From Ruminococcus sp. (GTDB lineage Bacteria > Bacillota > Clostridia > Oscillospirales > Acutalibacteraceae): a DNA stretch of 64,000 nucleotides. The notes beneath the pieces were generated by a model. It searched no databases. It was not told the origin of the DNA and saw nothing but the letters and a program-made list of their open reading frames with translations. The translations under genes were made by a program, and so were the position numbers. This document shows positions 1 through 7,889 of the stretch, in pieces. The stretch is taken from positions 1-64,000 of the forward strand of contig JAFQQF010000002.1 of the NCBI GenBank assembly GCA_017411385.1, given 5' to 3'. Each line of letters opens with the position of its first letter. Within the stretch, counting starts at the first letter, position 1.

Positions 1-29
1 CAATACTAATAGGTCGAGGGCTTGACCAC
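1..29 (+). rRNA. 23S rRNA, 3' end only
   Basis: The window opens in the last bases of a 23S rRNA gene. AATACTAATAGGTCGAGG followed by CTTGACC is the conserved 3' tail; the CTTGACC arm normally pairs with the 5' end of the molecule. Only the tail is present and its last base is estimated. It heads the cluster 23S, tRNA-Lys, tRNA-Glu, 5S, tRNA-Asn. Confidence 0.85.
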
Positions 30-128
30 AAACGACAATCTCAGGATTTGTCAGTCTTTGGTCTTTATTTGAAATTTATCTCTCTTATCTCACTCTTTAT
101 TCAGTTTTCAGGGTGCATGCCCTAATTT

Positions 129-204
129 GCACCATTAGCTCAGTTGGTAGAGCACCTGACTCTTAATCAGGGTGTCCCGGGTTCGAGTCCCTGATGGTGC
201 ACCA
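129..204 (+). tRNA. tRNA-Lys (anticodon CTT)
   Basis: A full cloverleaf is visible. Acceptor arm GCACCAT pairs with ATGGTGC, the discriminator A is followed by an encoded CCA, the anticodon stem is CTGA/TCAG around loop CTCTTAA, and the T-loop is GTTCGAGTC. The loop gives anticodon CTT, which reads the lysine codon AAG. It lies about 100 bases after 23S and before 5S, so it is presumably processed from the rRNA transcript. Confidence 0.95.
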
Positions 205-207
205 CCT

Positions 208-282
208 GGCTCGTTGGTCAAGCGGTTAAGACACCGGCCTCTCACGCCGGTAACGGGGGTTCGATTCCCCCACGAGTCACCA
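208..282 (+). tRNA. tRNA-Glu (anticodon CTC)
   Basis: Acceptor arm GGCTCGT pairs with ACGAGTC (one G-U pair) followed by A and an encoded CCA. The anticodon stem CCGGC/GCCGG closes loop CTCTCAC, giving anticodon CTC for the glutamate codon GAG. The T-arm is GGGGGTTCGATTCCCCC. Only three bases separate it from tRNA-Lys. Confidence 0.95.
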
Positions 283-328
283 TTGAGGTAACTCCTGCAT
301 AATATGTGCAGTAATTACATATAATATA

Positions 329-444
<116 letters not shown>

Positions 445-452
445 ATATATAT

Positions 453-528
453 TCCTCCATAGCTCAGTCGGTAGAGCACTCGGCTGTTAACCGAGTTGTC
501 GTTGGTTCGAGTCCAACTGGGGGAGCCA
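453..528 (+). tRNA. tRNA-Asn (anticodon GTT)
   Basis: Acceptor TCCTCCA pairs with TGGGGGA, followed by G and an encoded CCA. The anticodon stem CTCGG/CCGAG closes loop CTGTTAA, giving anticodon GTT for asparagine. It is the last gene of the rRNA operon and is followed at once by a strong hairpin terminator. Confidence 0.95.
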
Positions 529-563
529 AAAATCCCGTTCACGAAAGTGGGCGGGATTTTTAC
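529..563 (+). terminator. rRNA/tRNA operon terminator
   Basis: A long stem (CCCGTTCAC, loop GAAA, GTGGGCGGG, with one mismatch) lies between an A-run and a T-run directly after tRNA-Asn. It is a good intrinsic terminator for the rRNA operon. Confidence 0.85.
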
Positions 564-570
564 TTATTAC

Positions 571-650
571 CCTTTCACTCTTCACTTTTCACTAAAAAAT
601 TGAACGGGATTTTTGGAAAGTAAGAAGTAATAGTGAATAGTGAAGAAGTA
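571..650. repeat. TTCACT / AGTGAA inverted repeat block
   Basis: Short units TTCACT (574, 581 and 588 region) on the left face AGTGAA units (632 to 645) on the right, so the block can fold on itself imperfectly. Its middle repeats the motif ACGGGATTTTT from the preceding terminator. No coding potential is seen. It may be a short interspersed palindromic repeat. Confidence 0.4.
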
Positions 651-679
651 TTGTGGCTTTGCCGCTTTTATGCTATAAT
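651..679 (+). promoter_or_regulatory. Promoter of the lipoprotein gene at 698
   Basis: TTGTGG, a 17-base spacer and a perfect TATAAT. The site lies 19 bases before the start codon and rules out any start further upstream. Confidence 0.7.
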
Positions 680-697
680 ACACATAGAGGTGATATT

Positions 698-1204
698 ATG
701 AGAAAGATTCTTTCTGTTTTGTTGGTTTTTGTATTGTCTATTTCGCTTAGTGGTTGCGCATTGTTGAATGTTAAAATGGAGGAAAATATTGATTCCACAG
801 AAAACGCACAAAATTTTTATGATAAAGTAAATGAAAGCAAAGTGATTTTAGATTTGGTAGCAACGGATGTTTGCGCTGCTTGGAAAGATGCATCATATGA
901 TTATAATTTATCTACTAAGGATGTTAATGACGCGATTGAAAAAGCAAAAAATGTACATAGTGATAACATTACAAAGATAAATGAGCTTGATAAAGAGATT
1001 CGTGATTTATTTGATAAAGCAAAAGATGAAATGAAGGAATTTTCCGCTGAAATTGCACTTAAACAGGTTATGACAGCATATTCTGAATATAAGGATTCGA
1101 TTCTTAATGCTAATGAGGCACTAGACGCAAGCGGTTATATTGGAGTTTCCTCTGCAAAAAGTTCTCTCGATAGAGCTTTGCAAGATTTATTTACAGAATT
1201 ATGA
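698..1204 (+). CDS. Small helical lipoprotein, function unknown
   Basis: This 168-residue protein begins with a clear lipoprotein signal: MRKILS, a hydrophobic stretch and the lipobox SLSGC, so the mature chain would be anchored to the outer face of the membrane by its cysteine. The rest is charged and probably helical (many K, E and D), with no motif that I recognise. The start at 698 has an AGAGGTGAT ribosome site; a longer frame exists but would begin inside the promoter. It stands alone between its own promoter and terminator. It could be a substrate-free surface protein or part of an unknown stress response; nothing in the sequence decides this. Confidence 0.75.
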   Translation: MRKILSVLLVFVLSISLSGCALLNVKMEENIDSTENAQNFYDKVNESKVILDLVATDVCAAWKDASYDYNLSTKDVNDAIEKAKNVHSDNITKINELDKEIRDLFDKAKDEMKEFSAEIALKQVMTAYSEYKDSILNANEALDASGYIGVSSAKSSLDRALQDLFTEL

Positions 1205-1249
1205 AATCCTCGGTTTTCAACCAGTTCTTTTTCGGATACGAGAGCTAAT

Positions 1250-1284
1250 AAAGAACACATCTGTTTGGATGTGTTCTTTTTTTG
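1250..1284 (+). terminator. Terminator after the lipoprotein gene
   Basis: Perfect stem AAAGAACACAT / ATGTGTTCTTT with an 8-base loop, followed by a T-run. Confidence 0.9.
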
Positions 1285-1550
1285 TTTTATTAGTTTTTAT
1301 CTGTTTGGTTAACAGCCGATGCTGTAAACTGATTTGAGCCTGATCGCCGCCAGTGGCGGATACAGGGAGGGCGAAAAGGTACAGCGGTCAAAACCGCGAA
1401 TGCTGTTAAGCTTATATGGATTTCTGAGATGGCGAGAAGCTAAGATTTGATAAATTCAAAATTATGATTTTGGGCACCGCAAGAGAAGTAGTCGTTGATT
1501 CGTGTGGGATTAGGGAACAAATGAGAAATTGTTTGGTCAGTGTGTTTTTC
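1285..1550. other. Intergenic region without a gene
   Basis: No open frame here has a ribosome site. Two small perfect hairpins are visible: CCGCC-AGT-GGCGG near 1350 and GCGGT-CAAA-ACCGC near 1385. This stretch is richer in G and C than its surroundings. I do not recognise a known RNA class. It may be a remnant or an uncharacterised structured RNA. Confidence 0.4.
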
Positions 1551-1579
1551 TTGTGTTTATACTGCATTTATGTTATTAT
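1551..1579 (+). promoter_or_regulatory. Promoter of the YcxB-like gene
   Basis: TTGTGT, a 17-base spacer and TATTAT, ending 20 bases before the start codon at 1600. Confidence 0.6.
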
Positions 1580-1599
1580 GCAATTAAGGCGGTGACGAT

Positions 1600-2133
1600 A
1601 TGGAAATTAAAGCTACGTGTACTTTTGATTTGAAATCCATAAAAGCTTTGGCACATTTGTCAATGTTTAAGAAAGCGAATCCTAAGAAGAGTATAATTTT
1701 GTGGACTGTAATTTATGCTGTGTTGATTGCAGTTATAGCACTTGAATTGATATTGATCGGTTATGATTTTCTTCTTGTTGTTCTGCTGTGTGTATCTGCT
1801 TTTCTAATCTTATACAGGTTATATATGTTCTTTTTAGTACCTTTAATCCGGTATAAGAATTTAGGCATAGTAAAGGGTGCTGTTAACGAATATATATTTA
1901 CTGATGATTTACTTACGGTTAAAACAACCGGCAAGGAATATAATAGTGAGGGAGCATTTAGATATATAGTGTTTCTGAGGGTATGGGAAACATCAGAATA
2001 TTTGTTTATATATCCGAACAAAAGACAAGCTTACCTTGTTGACAAATCTTCAGTTTCTGATTGCGAACTTGAGTTGATACGAGAAAAATTGACTTCCGTA
2101 GACAACATTAAATATATTCGTTGCAATTATTGA
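1600..2133 (+). CDS. YcxB-like membrane protein
   Basis: A 177-residue protein with the layout of the YcxB family: a short charged N-terminus (MEIKATCTFDL), two adjacent membrane segments at about residues 33-52 and 57-80, then a cytoplasmic beta-rich tail with the pattern YIFTDDLLTVKTTGKEYNS and YLFIYPNKRQAYLVDK. Proteins of this type are common in Firmicutes and have no assigned biochemical role. The start has a GGCGGTGACG ribosome site. It is a single-gene unit with its own promoter and terminator. The family call rests on layout and motif recall, not on a search. Confidence 0.65.
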   Translation: MEIKATCTFDLKSIKALAHLSMFKKANPKKSIILWTVIYAVLIAVIALELILIGYDFLLVVLLCVSAFLILYRLYMFFLVPLIRYKNLGIVKGAVNEYIFTDDLLTVKTTGKEYNSEGAFRYIVFLRVWETSEYLFIYPNKRQAYLVDKSSVSDCELELIREKLTSVDNIKYIRCNY

Positions 2134-2157
2134 AGTGTATATACTTAAAGATGATCT

Positions 2158-2187
2158 AAACTCCCGAGAATATCGGGAGTTTTTTTC
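2158..2187 (+). terminator. Terminator after the YcxB-like gene
   Basis: Stem AACTCCCGA / TCGGGAGTT with a short loop and a run of seven T. Confidence 0.9.
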
Positions 2188-2193
2188 TTTCCA

Positions 2194-2222
2194 TTGACTA
2201 TAAGCTTATAATTTGATAGAAT
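2194..2222 (+). promoter_or_regulatory. Promoter of the sodium symporter gene
   Basis: TTGACT, a 17-base spacer and TAGAAT. It overlaps the upstream in-frame start at 2213, so translation must begin at 2252. Confidence 0.7.
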
Positions 2223-2251
2223 TTATACATCTTTTATTACAGGAGTTTTTT

Positions 2252-3649
2252 ATGGAACGTGAAAGGCTAGGCAGTCGACTGGGGTTTATTTTACTCAGTG
2301 CAGGCTGTGCGATAGGCGTAGGAAATGTGTGGAAATTTCCGTGGATGGTAGGACAGTACGGCGGTGGCGCCTTTGTATTGATTTATCTTATCTTCCTGTT
2401 TGTGTTGGGACTTCCTGTTATGGTGATGGAGTTTTCTTTGGGCAGAGCAAGTCAGGCAAGTCCTGTTATGCTTTATCAGAAGCTTGAGAGGCCCGGTCAG
2501 AAGTGGCACATTCACGGATATTTAACTCTTATTGCTAATGCTTTGCTTATGATGTTCTATACCTCAGTTGCAGGTTGGATTTTGTATTACTTCATAAGCT
2601 TTTTAAGCGGTAAGATGACGGGTATTAGCAATGAAGCTTCTGCTAAACTTTTCACAGATATGCAGACAAATCCTGCTGTTATGGTAGGATTTATGGCAAT
2701 TGTTGTTGTGCTGGGATTCTTGATTTTGTCATTCGGACTGCAAAACGGTGTTGAGCGAGTGACCAAGTATATGATGCTTTTATTGCTTGGATTGATGGTT
2801 ATTCTTGCAGTTAACAGCTTTACACTTTCGGGTGCCAAGGAAGGTCTTACCTTCTATCTGAAGCCAGAGCTTTCAAAGATTAACGGCTCTGTTGTGGTTG
2901 GTGCGATGAACCAAGCCTTCTTTACTTTGAGCCTTGGTATCGGTTCTATGGCGATTTTCGGAAGTTACATCGGCAAGGAACGTTCTCTTGTGGGTGAGAG
3001 CGTTAATATTCTTGTGCTTGATACCTTCGTTGCTATTACAGCCGGACTTATTATTTTCCCTGCTTGCTTTACCTTTGATGTGGAGCCTGCGGCAGGCCCC
3101 AAGTTACTTTTTGTGGCTATGGCAAAGGTGTTCAATAATATGACAGGCGGCAGATGGTGGGGCTCACTTTTCTTCCTGTTTATGTTCTTTGCGGCGATGT
3201 CAACGGTTATTGCTGTGTTCCAGAATATTCTGGCTTCTGTTCAGGAACTTACAGGCTGGAAGCGTGCAAAGTCCTGTATTATCTGCGGTAGCGCAATACT
3301 TATTCTTTCTTTGCCCTGTGCATTAGGCTTTAATCTTTGGTCATCCTTTACTCCTTTTGAGTCGACCTCAACAATTCTCGATTTAGAGGATTTTATTGTA
3401 TCTAACTGCTTTTTGCCCTTGGGTGCTCTGTGCTACGTACTGTTCTGTGTAAGCCGTAAAGGATGGGGCTTTGACAACTTTATGGCAGAAGCCAACGCAG
3501 GTAAGGGATTGAAGCTTAAAAAGTGGATGAAGCCGTATCTGACTTATGTGCTTCCTGTAGCTATTGTAATAATATTTATTATTGGAATATTCACCTATCC
3601 ATTTGCAGATGATTTTACTCTTTGGGGATGGATGAAAAGCTTAATCTGA
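2252..3649 (+). CDS. Sodium-dependent transporter, neurotransmitter:sodium symporter family
   Basis: This 465-residue integral membrane protein belongs to the SNF/NSS family (LeuT fold), which imports amino acids or related solutes driven by sodium. The family signature GCAIGVGNVWKFPW lies in the first membrane segment (residues 18-31), with the unwound-helix region that binds substrate and sodium. About eleven or twelve hydrophobic segments follow, including SLGIGSMAIFGSY and AAMSTVIAVFQ, which are typical of helices 6 and 8. The start at 2252 follows AGGAG; a longer frame starts within the promoter. Single-gene unit. The substrate cannot be told from the sequence. Confidence 0.92.
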   Translation: MERERLGSRLGFILLSAGCAIGVGNVWKFPWMVGQYGGGAFVLIYLIFLFVLGLPVMVMEFSLGRASQASPVMLYQKLERPGQKWHIHGYLTLIANALLMMFYTSVAGWILYYFISFLSGKMTGISNEASAKLFTDMQTNPAVMVGFMAIVVVLGFLILSFGLQNGVERVTKYMMLLLLGLMVILAVNSFTLSGAKEGLTFYLKPELSKINGSVVVGAMNQAFFTLSLGIGSMAIFGSYIGKERSLVGESVNILVLDTFVAITAGLIIFPACFTFDVEPAAGPKLLFVAMAKVFNNMTGGRWWGSLFFLFMFFAAMSTVIAVFQNILASVQELTGWKRAKSCIICGSAILILSLPCALGFNLWSSFTPFESTSTILDLEDFIVSNCFLPLGALCYVLFCVSRKGWGFDNFMAEANAGKGLKLKKWMKPYLTYVLPVAIVIIFIIGIFTYPFADDFTLWGWMKSLI

Positions 3650-3656
3650 TTTATAT

Positions 3657-3697
3657 GAAGCAGACTCTGATGAAGTTTCATTTGAGTCTGCTTTTTT
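3657..3697 (+). terminator. Terminator after the symporter gene
   Basis: Stem AAGCAGACTC / GAGTCTGCTT with a 14-base loop and a T-run. Confidence 0.85.
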
Positions 3698-3699
3698 GT

Positions 3700-3728
3700 T
3701 TGACAAATAATGAAGTTTTTTATATTCT
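3700..3728 (+). promoter_or_regulatory. Promoter of the MATE gene
   Basis: Consensus TTGACA, a 17-base spacer and TATTCT, directly after the previous terminator. Confidence 0.6.
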
Positions 3729-3767
3729 TATAAATATAAGTTTGGGTATGATTTTTATGGAGTTATT

Positions 3768-5156
3768 ATGACTAAAAAGAGAAGTACAAAAATTGAATGG
3801 GGAATGATTGGAGCGATATTTCTCCTTGCGTGGCCTACGATGCTTGAAGAGCTTATGCACACAGCTGTTCAGTACATAGACACCGCTATGGTAGGTTCTC
3901 TGGGCACTCAGGCGACGGCTGCTGTGGGCTCAACCACAACGGTTAACTGGCTTGTAAATTCCAGCGTTTCCGCTTTGGGAGTAGGCTTCCTTTCGTTTAT
4001 TGCTCGTTCCTTAGGTGCAGGTAAAAAGAAGCTTGCACGCAGAGCTTCGGCACAGGCGGTGCTTGCGGTGCTTGTGGTTGGTGTTGTTTTTACAGCGCTT
4101 ACACTTTTGCTTAGTTCCTTTGTACCTGTTTGGATGCAGGTTGACAAGGATATACAGAGCCTTGCGGCAAGGTATTTTTTTATACTGTATTCTCCTATGC
4201 TTTTTCGTGCGGCGAGCATAATCTTCGGCACGGTTTTAAGGGCGGCAGGAGATACAAAAAAGCCTATGCTTGTGGGTGCCTTGGTGAATATTATAAATGT
4301 AATACTTAACCTTCTGCTTATTTATCCTATCAGACAGATTAGCGTGTTTAATTACACGTTTACTGTGTGGGGAGCAGACTTGGGAGTTGAGGGTGCGGCT
4401 ATTGCAAGTGCAGTAGCGTTTGCAATCGGCGGTATTCTAATGACAATTGCTTTGTTCAGACACAATGAAATCTCCCCCAAGGGCTATTCGGTAAAGCCCG
4501 ATAAAGAAATTCTGAAGCCCTGCCTTAGGGTAGCACTTCCAAATATGCTTCAAAGGTTTGCCACATCCTTCGGTTATGTTGCTTTTGCTTCAATGATTAA
4601 TTCCTTGGGAGATATATCAACAGCGGCACATACCATTGCAAATACCGTTGAATCAGCCTTCTATATCCCCGGTTACGGTATGCAGACTGCGGCGGCTACT
4701 ATGGCAGGCAACGCCTTGGGAGCAAAGGACAACAAGCGTCTTTACAGCTTAGCAAGGATGATTATGTTTATCGAGGTTGTGCTTATGATTATCTCGGGAG
4801 GCTTGTTGTTTGCTTTCGCACCGTCTATGATGAGCATTTTTTCAAAAGACAATCAGGTTATAGTGCTTGGTGCGATAGTACTGAGAATGGTTGCGGTTTC
4901 CGAGCCCTTATACGGGGTTTCTATAGTTATTGAGGGTATGCTGCAGGGACTTGGCAAAACTCTGACTCCCTTTGTGTTCAACATAATCGGAATGTGGGGA
5001 GTGCGAATTGTGGGAACCTTTGTATGCACTCAAATTTTTGATGAGGGACTTGTGTCGGCTTGGGGATGCATGATACTTCATAATCTTTTGTTGTTTACAA
5101 TGTTTCTTGTTCATTGGCGTAGGGGTAAATGGAATCCTTTGGCAGAAGAAAAATAG
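3768..5156 (+). CDS. MATE family efflux transporter
   Basis: A 462-residue membrane protein with about twelve hydrophobic segments in two homologous halves. It carries MATE signatures: WPTMLEELMHTAVQYIDTAMVG at the start of the first half, the tract RAAGDTKKPMLVGALVNIINV that follows helix 4, and the second-half copy PNMLQRFATSFGYVAFASMIN. MATE proteins export cationic drugs, flavins or metabolites in exchange for protons or sodium; the substrate here is unknown. GGAG precedes the ATG. It is transcribed alone, between the symporter and pyrophosphatase genes, all in the same direction. Confidence 0.93.
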   Translation: MTKKRSTKIEWGMIGAIFLLAWPTMLEELMHTAVQYIDTAMVGSLGTQATAAVGSTTTVNWLVNSSVSALGVGFLSFIARSLGAGKKKLARRASAQAVLAVLVVGVVFTALTLLLSSFVPVWMQVDKDIQSLAARYFFILYSPMLFRAASIIFGTVLRAAGDTKKPMLVGALVNIINVILNLLLIYPIRQISVFNYTFTVWGADLGVEGAAIASAVAFAIGGILMTIALFRHNEISPKGYSVKPDKEILKPCLRVALPNMLQRFATSFGYVAFASMINSLGDISTAAHTIANTVESAFYIPGYGMQTAAATMAGNALGAKDNKRLYSLARMIMFIEVVLMIISGGLLFAFAPSMMSIFSKDNQVIVLGAIVLRMVAVSEPLYGVSIVIEGMLQGLGKTLTPFVFNIIGMWGVRIVGTFVCTQIFDEGLVSAWGCMILHNLLLFTMFLVHWRRGKWNPLAEEK

Positions 5157-5229
5157 AAAATTATCCTTATGATGTATGGAAACTGAAATTTGATGATTTG
5201 TTGATTTTTGCAGGATTGATATTCAAAAC

Positions 5230-5258
5230 TTGCATTTTGTGAATTTTGGTGCTATAAT
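5230..5258 (+). promoter_or_regulatory. Promoter of the pyrophosphatase gene
   Basis: TTGCAT, a 17-base spacer and a perfect TATAAT. The longest in-frame start lies inside this promoter, so the true start is downstream. Confidence 0.75.
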
Positions 5259-5289
5259 AGTTCCACTATGTTTGAAAAGGAAGATGTAT

Positions 5290-5820
5290 ATGTCAAATAT
5301 CTGGCACGACATTGCTGCAAAAAGAATTAAGCCTGATGACTTCGTTTGTGTTATTGAAATTTCCAAAGGCAGCAAGACAAAATATGAGCTTGATAAGGAA
5401 ACCGGTTGCATTATTCTTGACAGAATACTTTACACTTCAACCCAGTATCCTGCAAACTACGGATTTATACCCAAAACCTACGGCGAAGACGAAGACCCCC
5501 TTGACGTTCTTCTGCTTTGTTCTGAGCCCTTGGCTCCTCTTACTCTGGTGCGTGCATATCCTATCGGCGTTATCACTATGATTGACAATGACAGATGTGA
5601 CGATAAGATTATTGCCATTCCCTTCGGTGACCCCAGCTACAATCAGTATGAGGATATTTCCGAGCTGCCTGTGCACATTTTTGAAGAGATGAAGCATTTC
5701 TTCAAGGTTTATAAGAATCTGGAGAATAAAAATACCGCTGTAAACGAAGTCAGCGGCAGAGAAAAAGCTCTGGAGATTATTCGTAAGGCAAGAGCCGATT
5801 ACAAGGAAATCTTTGGTTGA
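5290..5820 (+). CDS. ppa: Inorganic pyrophosphatase (family I)
   Basis: Soluble family I inorganic pyrophosphatase of 176 residues, the usual length. It hydrolyses pyrophosphate to two phosphates and so pulls biosynthetic reactions forward. The signature EDEDPLDVLLL is at residues 66-76 and supplies metal-binding aspartates (D67, D72). YPANYGFIP and the substrate-site K/R and Y residues are also present. Start: two ATG codons are close together; the one at 5290 has AAGGA at good spacing, whereas the one at 5284 lies too close to it. Convergent with the DUF308 gene across a shared terminator. Confidence 0.93.
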   Translation: MSNIWHDIAAKRIKPDDFVCVIEISKGSKTKYELDKETGCIILDRILYTSTQYPANYGFIPKTYGEDEDPLDVLLLCSEPLAPLTLVRAYPIGVITMIDNDRCDDKIIAIPFGDPSYNQYEDISELPVHIFEEMKHFFKVYKNLENKNTAVNEVSGREKALEIIRKARADYKEIFG

Positions 5821-5840
5821 TAAAGATTTAAGGTAAAATG

Positions 5841-5876
5841 AAAGCCTGCTTCTTTTTTTTGAAGCAGGCTTTGTGT
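5841..5876. terminator. Bidirectional terminator, ppa / DUF308
   Basis: Perfect 12-base stem AAAGCCTGCTTC / GAAGCAGGCTTT around a T-rich loop, with A and T flanks, between two convergent genes. Confidence 0.85.
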
Positions 5877-5884
5877 TTTGTTAA

Positions 5885-6511
5885 TCATTCGGCGTCAGTG
5901 TCAACAACCTTTGATGCATCCACATCTATCACGGACTCGTTTTTCTTTATAAAGCTCTTTGCGATTTTTGACAGAGCCATAACAGAGATTATGTCCCACA
6001 ATGCATTTACCACAAGAGAAATTCCGATGAACAGCATAAGCCATTTGGCGGCAGTAAAAGGGTTAAAGAAAACTATTGCACCGAGGGTTATGGAGATTAC
6101 GGCACCCAGAAGTGAGATGTACCAGTACTTTGCCTTGAGTCTTAAAAAGTCCACAGCATATTGAAGCTTCATAACGCCGCTGACAATAAGCACTATAGCA
6201 AGAACGGCAAAGAGGAATGTTGTGAGCATATCGGGGTTTAGGACAAAGAGTATGCCAAAGCCTATGAGAGCAGCACCTTGCACCAAAGCAAAGGAGCCAA
6301 AGGACTCTATTTTGCCGGAAGCAAAGTAGGTGATGAGCCTTACAAGTCCCCAAACACCAAGAATTGCACCGATTGCTATGCAAATGATATCCCCTGATTC
6401 TTCAGGGAAGATTATCATAAGAACTCCCAGAACAAGAAGTGCTACATCGATAAAGGCAATTTCTTTTTTTGTGTTTTTTGAGGCGGCTTTAACCTTCTCA
6501 GTAAATTTCAT
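5885..6511 (-). CDS. HdeD-like DUF308 membrane protein
   Basis: A 208-residue protein with about six hydrophobic segments in a repeated two-helix pattern (for example IDVALLVLGVLMIIFP and FGILFVLNPDMLTTFLF). This is the layout of the HdeD/DUF308 family, a group of small polytopic proteins linked with acid resistance in enterobacteria but of unknown role in Firmicutes. The tail is acidic and cytoplasmic (ESVIDVDASKVVDTDAE). An AGGATGTGAC ribosome site precedes the ATG. It is divergent from tsaD, and each gene has its own promoter. Confidence 0.75.
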   Translation of the reverse strand: MKFTEKVKAASKNTKKEIAFIDVALLVLGVLMIIFPEESGDIICIAIGAILGVWGLVRLITYFASGKIESFGSFALVQGAALIGFGILFVLNPDMLTTFLFAVLAIVLIVSGVMKLQYAVDFLRLKAKYWYISLLGAVISITLGAIVFFNPFTAAKWLMLFIGISLVVNALWDIISVMALSKIAKSFIKKNESVIDVDASKVVDTDAE

Positions 6512-6558
6512 AATTTGTCACATCCTTTTATGTTTATACAGTTTTTACCTGTGAGTTA

Positions 6559-6587
6559 ATTATACAATTTTGTCGCGGTAAAGTCTA
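6559..6587 (-). promoter_or_regulatory. Promoter of the DUF308 gene
   Basis: Read on the minus strand: TAGACT, 17 bases, TATAAT. Confidence 0.55.
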
Positions 6588-6631
6588 TGGTGTTTTAAAA
6601 AATATTTTGCCTTGTTTTCAACTAAATATGA

Positions 6632-6671
6632 TTGTGAAAGTCTTGATTGTGTGGTATACTTAGAATATAAT
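6632..6671 (+). promoter_or_regulatory. Tandem promoters of tsaD
   Basis: Two overlapping sites with the same spacing: TTGTGA-N17-TATACT (6632-6660) and TTGATT-N17-TATAAT (6643-6671), offset by 11 bases. Confidence 0.6.
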
Positions 6672-6733
6672 GTGGTAGTTTGCGAGTTTTACGCAGAAAC
6701 TATGAGTTGGTATACAGGAAAGGAGAAAAGGGT

Positions 6734-7744
6734 ATGAAAATTTTAAGTATAGAGTCTTCCTGTGACGAAACCGCCGCCGCTGTGGTTGAAGACGGCAGAA
6801 AGGTGCTTTCTTCCGTGGTGGCTTCTCAGGTGGAGGAGCACAGACTTTACGGCGGAGTTGTTCCCGAGATTGCATCCCGCAGGCACGCTGAAGCTATTTC
6901 TTCTGTGGTGAGAGAAGCACTCGCACAGGCAGAAGTTACACTTTCGGATATTGATGCTATAGCAGTCACCTTTGCACCCGGACTTATAGGTGCCTTGCTT
7001 GTAGGTGTGAACTTTGCAAAGGGCTTGTCCCTTGCAACAAATAAGCCTCTGATTCCCGTGCACCATCTGCGTTCTCATATTGCCGCCAATTACATAAGCT
7101 TTGAAGAACTCAAACCTCCTTTTCTTTGTCTTGTGGTGTCCGGAGGTCATAGCCATATAGTTATGGTGGAGGATTACACAAAAATGCGAGTGATTGGTGC
7201 AACCCGTGACGATGCAGCAGGCGAAGCCTTTGACAAGGCGGCACGTACAATGGGTATGCCTTATCCCGGCGGTATCGAGCTTGACAAGGTGGCAGAGGAG
7301 GGTGACGATAATGCATACGCCCTGCCTCATCCCACGGTTGCAGGTTCACCCTATGACTTCAGCTTCTCTGGGCTTAAAACAGCGGTTATAAATCTTCTGC
7401 ACAATGCAGAGCAGAAGGGTGAGGAAATCTGCAAGGAGGATTTGTGTGCTTCTTTCAGAAGGGCTGTTGTAAATTGCCTTACAGATAACCTTTTTAAGGC
7501 GGCAGAGGATTTGGGCGTTCAGACCATTGTTGCCGCCGGAGGTGTTTCTGCCAACAGACTTTTACGCCGTGAGCTTGAAAGACTCTGTGCTGAAAAGGGC
7601 TATAAGCTCTATGTGCCCGAGTTATCCCTTTGCGGTGATAATGCAGCTATGGTAGGATCTCAGGGTTACTATGAATTCTTAAGCGGTAACATAGCTCAAA
7701 CAGACCTGAATGCTGTGGCAACCCTGCCCATAGATTATCAGTAA
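6734..7744 (+). CDS. tsaD: tRNA N6-adenosine threonylcarbamoyltransferase TsaD
   Basis: TsaD transfers the threonylcarbamoyl group from threonylcarbamoyl-AMP to A37 of tRNAs that read ANN codons, acting with TsaB and TsaE, which are not in this window. The protein has 336 residues, the normal length, with an ASKHA-type N-terminus (ILSIESSCDET), the iron-binding histidines H111 and H115 in HHLRSH, and the nucleotide-site motifs DDAAGEAFDKAARTMG and GGVSANRLLR. The start at 6734 follows AAAGGAG; the frame extends upstream but into the promoters. Transcribed alone. Confidence 0.96.
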   Translation: MKILSIESSCDETAAAVVEDGRKVLSSVVASQVEEHRLYGGVVPEIASRRHAEAISSVVREALAQAEVTLSDIDAIAVTFAPGLIGALLVGVNFAKGLSLATNKPLIPVHHLRSHIAANYISFEELKPPFLCLVVSGGHSHIVMVEDYTKMRVIGATRDDAAGEAFDKAARTMGMPYPGGIELDKVAEEGDDNAYALPHPTVAGSPYDFSFSGLKTAVINLLHNAEQKGEEICKEDLCASFRRAVVNCLTDNLFKAAEDLGVQTIVAAGGVSANRLLRRELERLCAEKGYKLYVPELSLCGDNAAMVGSQGYYEFLSGNIAQTDLNAVATLPIDYQ

Positions 7745-7807
7745 ATGCTTTTGTGAAAAATGATAAAAAATTGTTAAAAGTTTAACAGATATATAACAAA
7801 AAATATA

Positions 7808-7836
7808 TTGCTAAGAATAAGGCTTTATGGTACAAT
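7808..7836 (+). promoter_or_regulatory. Promoter of pckG
   Basis: TTGCTA, a 17-base spacer and TACAAT. Confidence 0.65.
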
Positions 7837-7889
7837 ATATATGACTTTAGGTCAATTTCAGTAAATACACCGAAAGGAGTTTTATTAAT

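Noticed and set aside
5838..6164. 108-codon plus-strand frame after ppa
   Set aside because: It starts in the shared terminator and is antisense to the DUF308 gene, whose hydrophobic repeat pattern is convincing.
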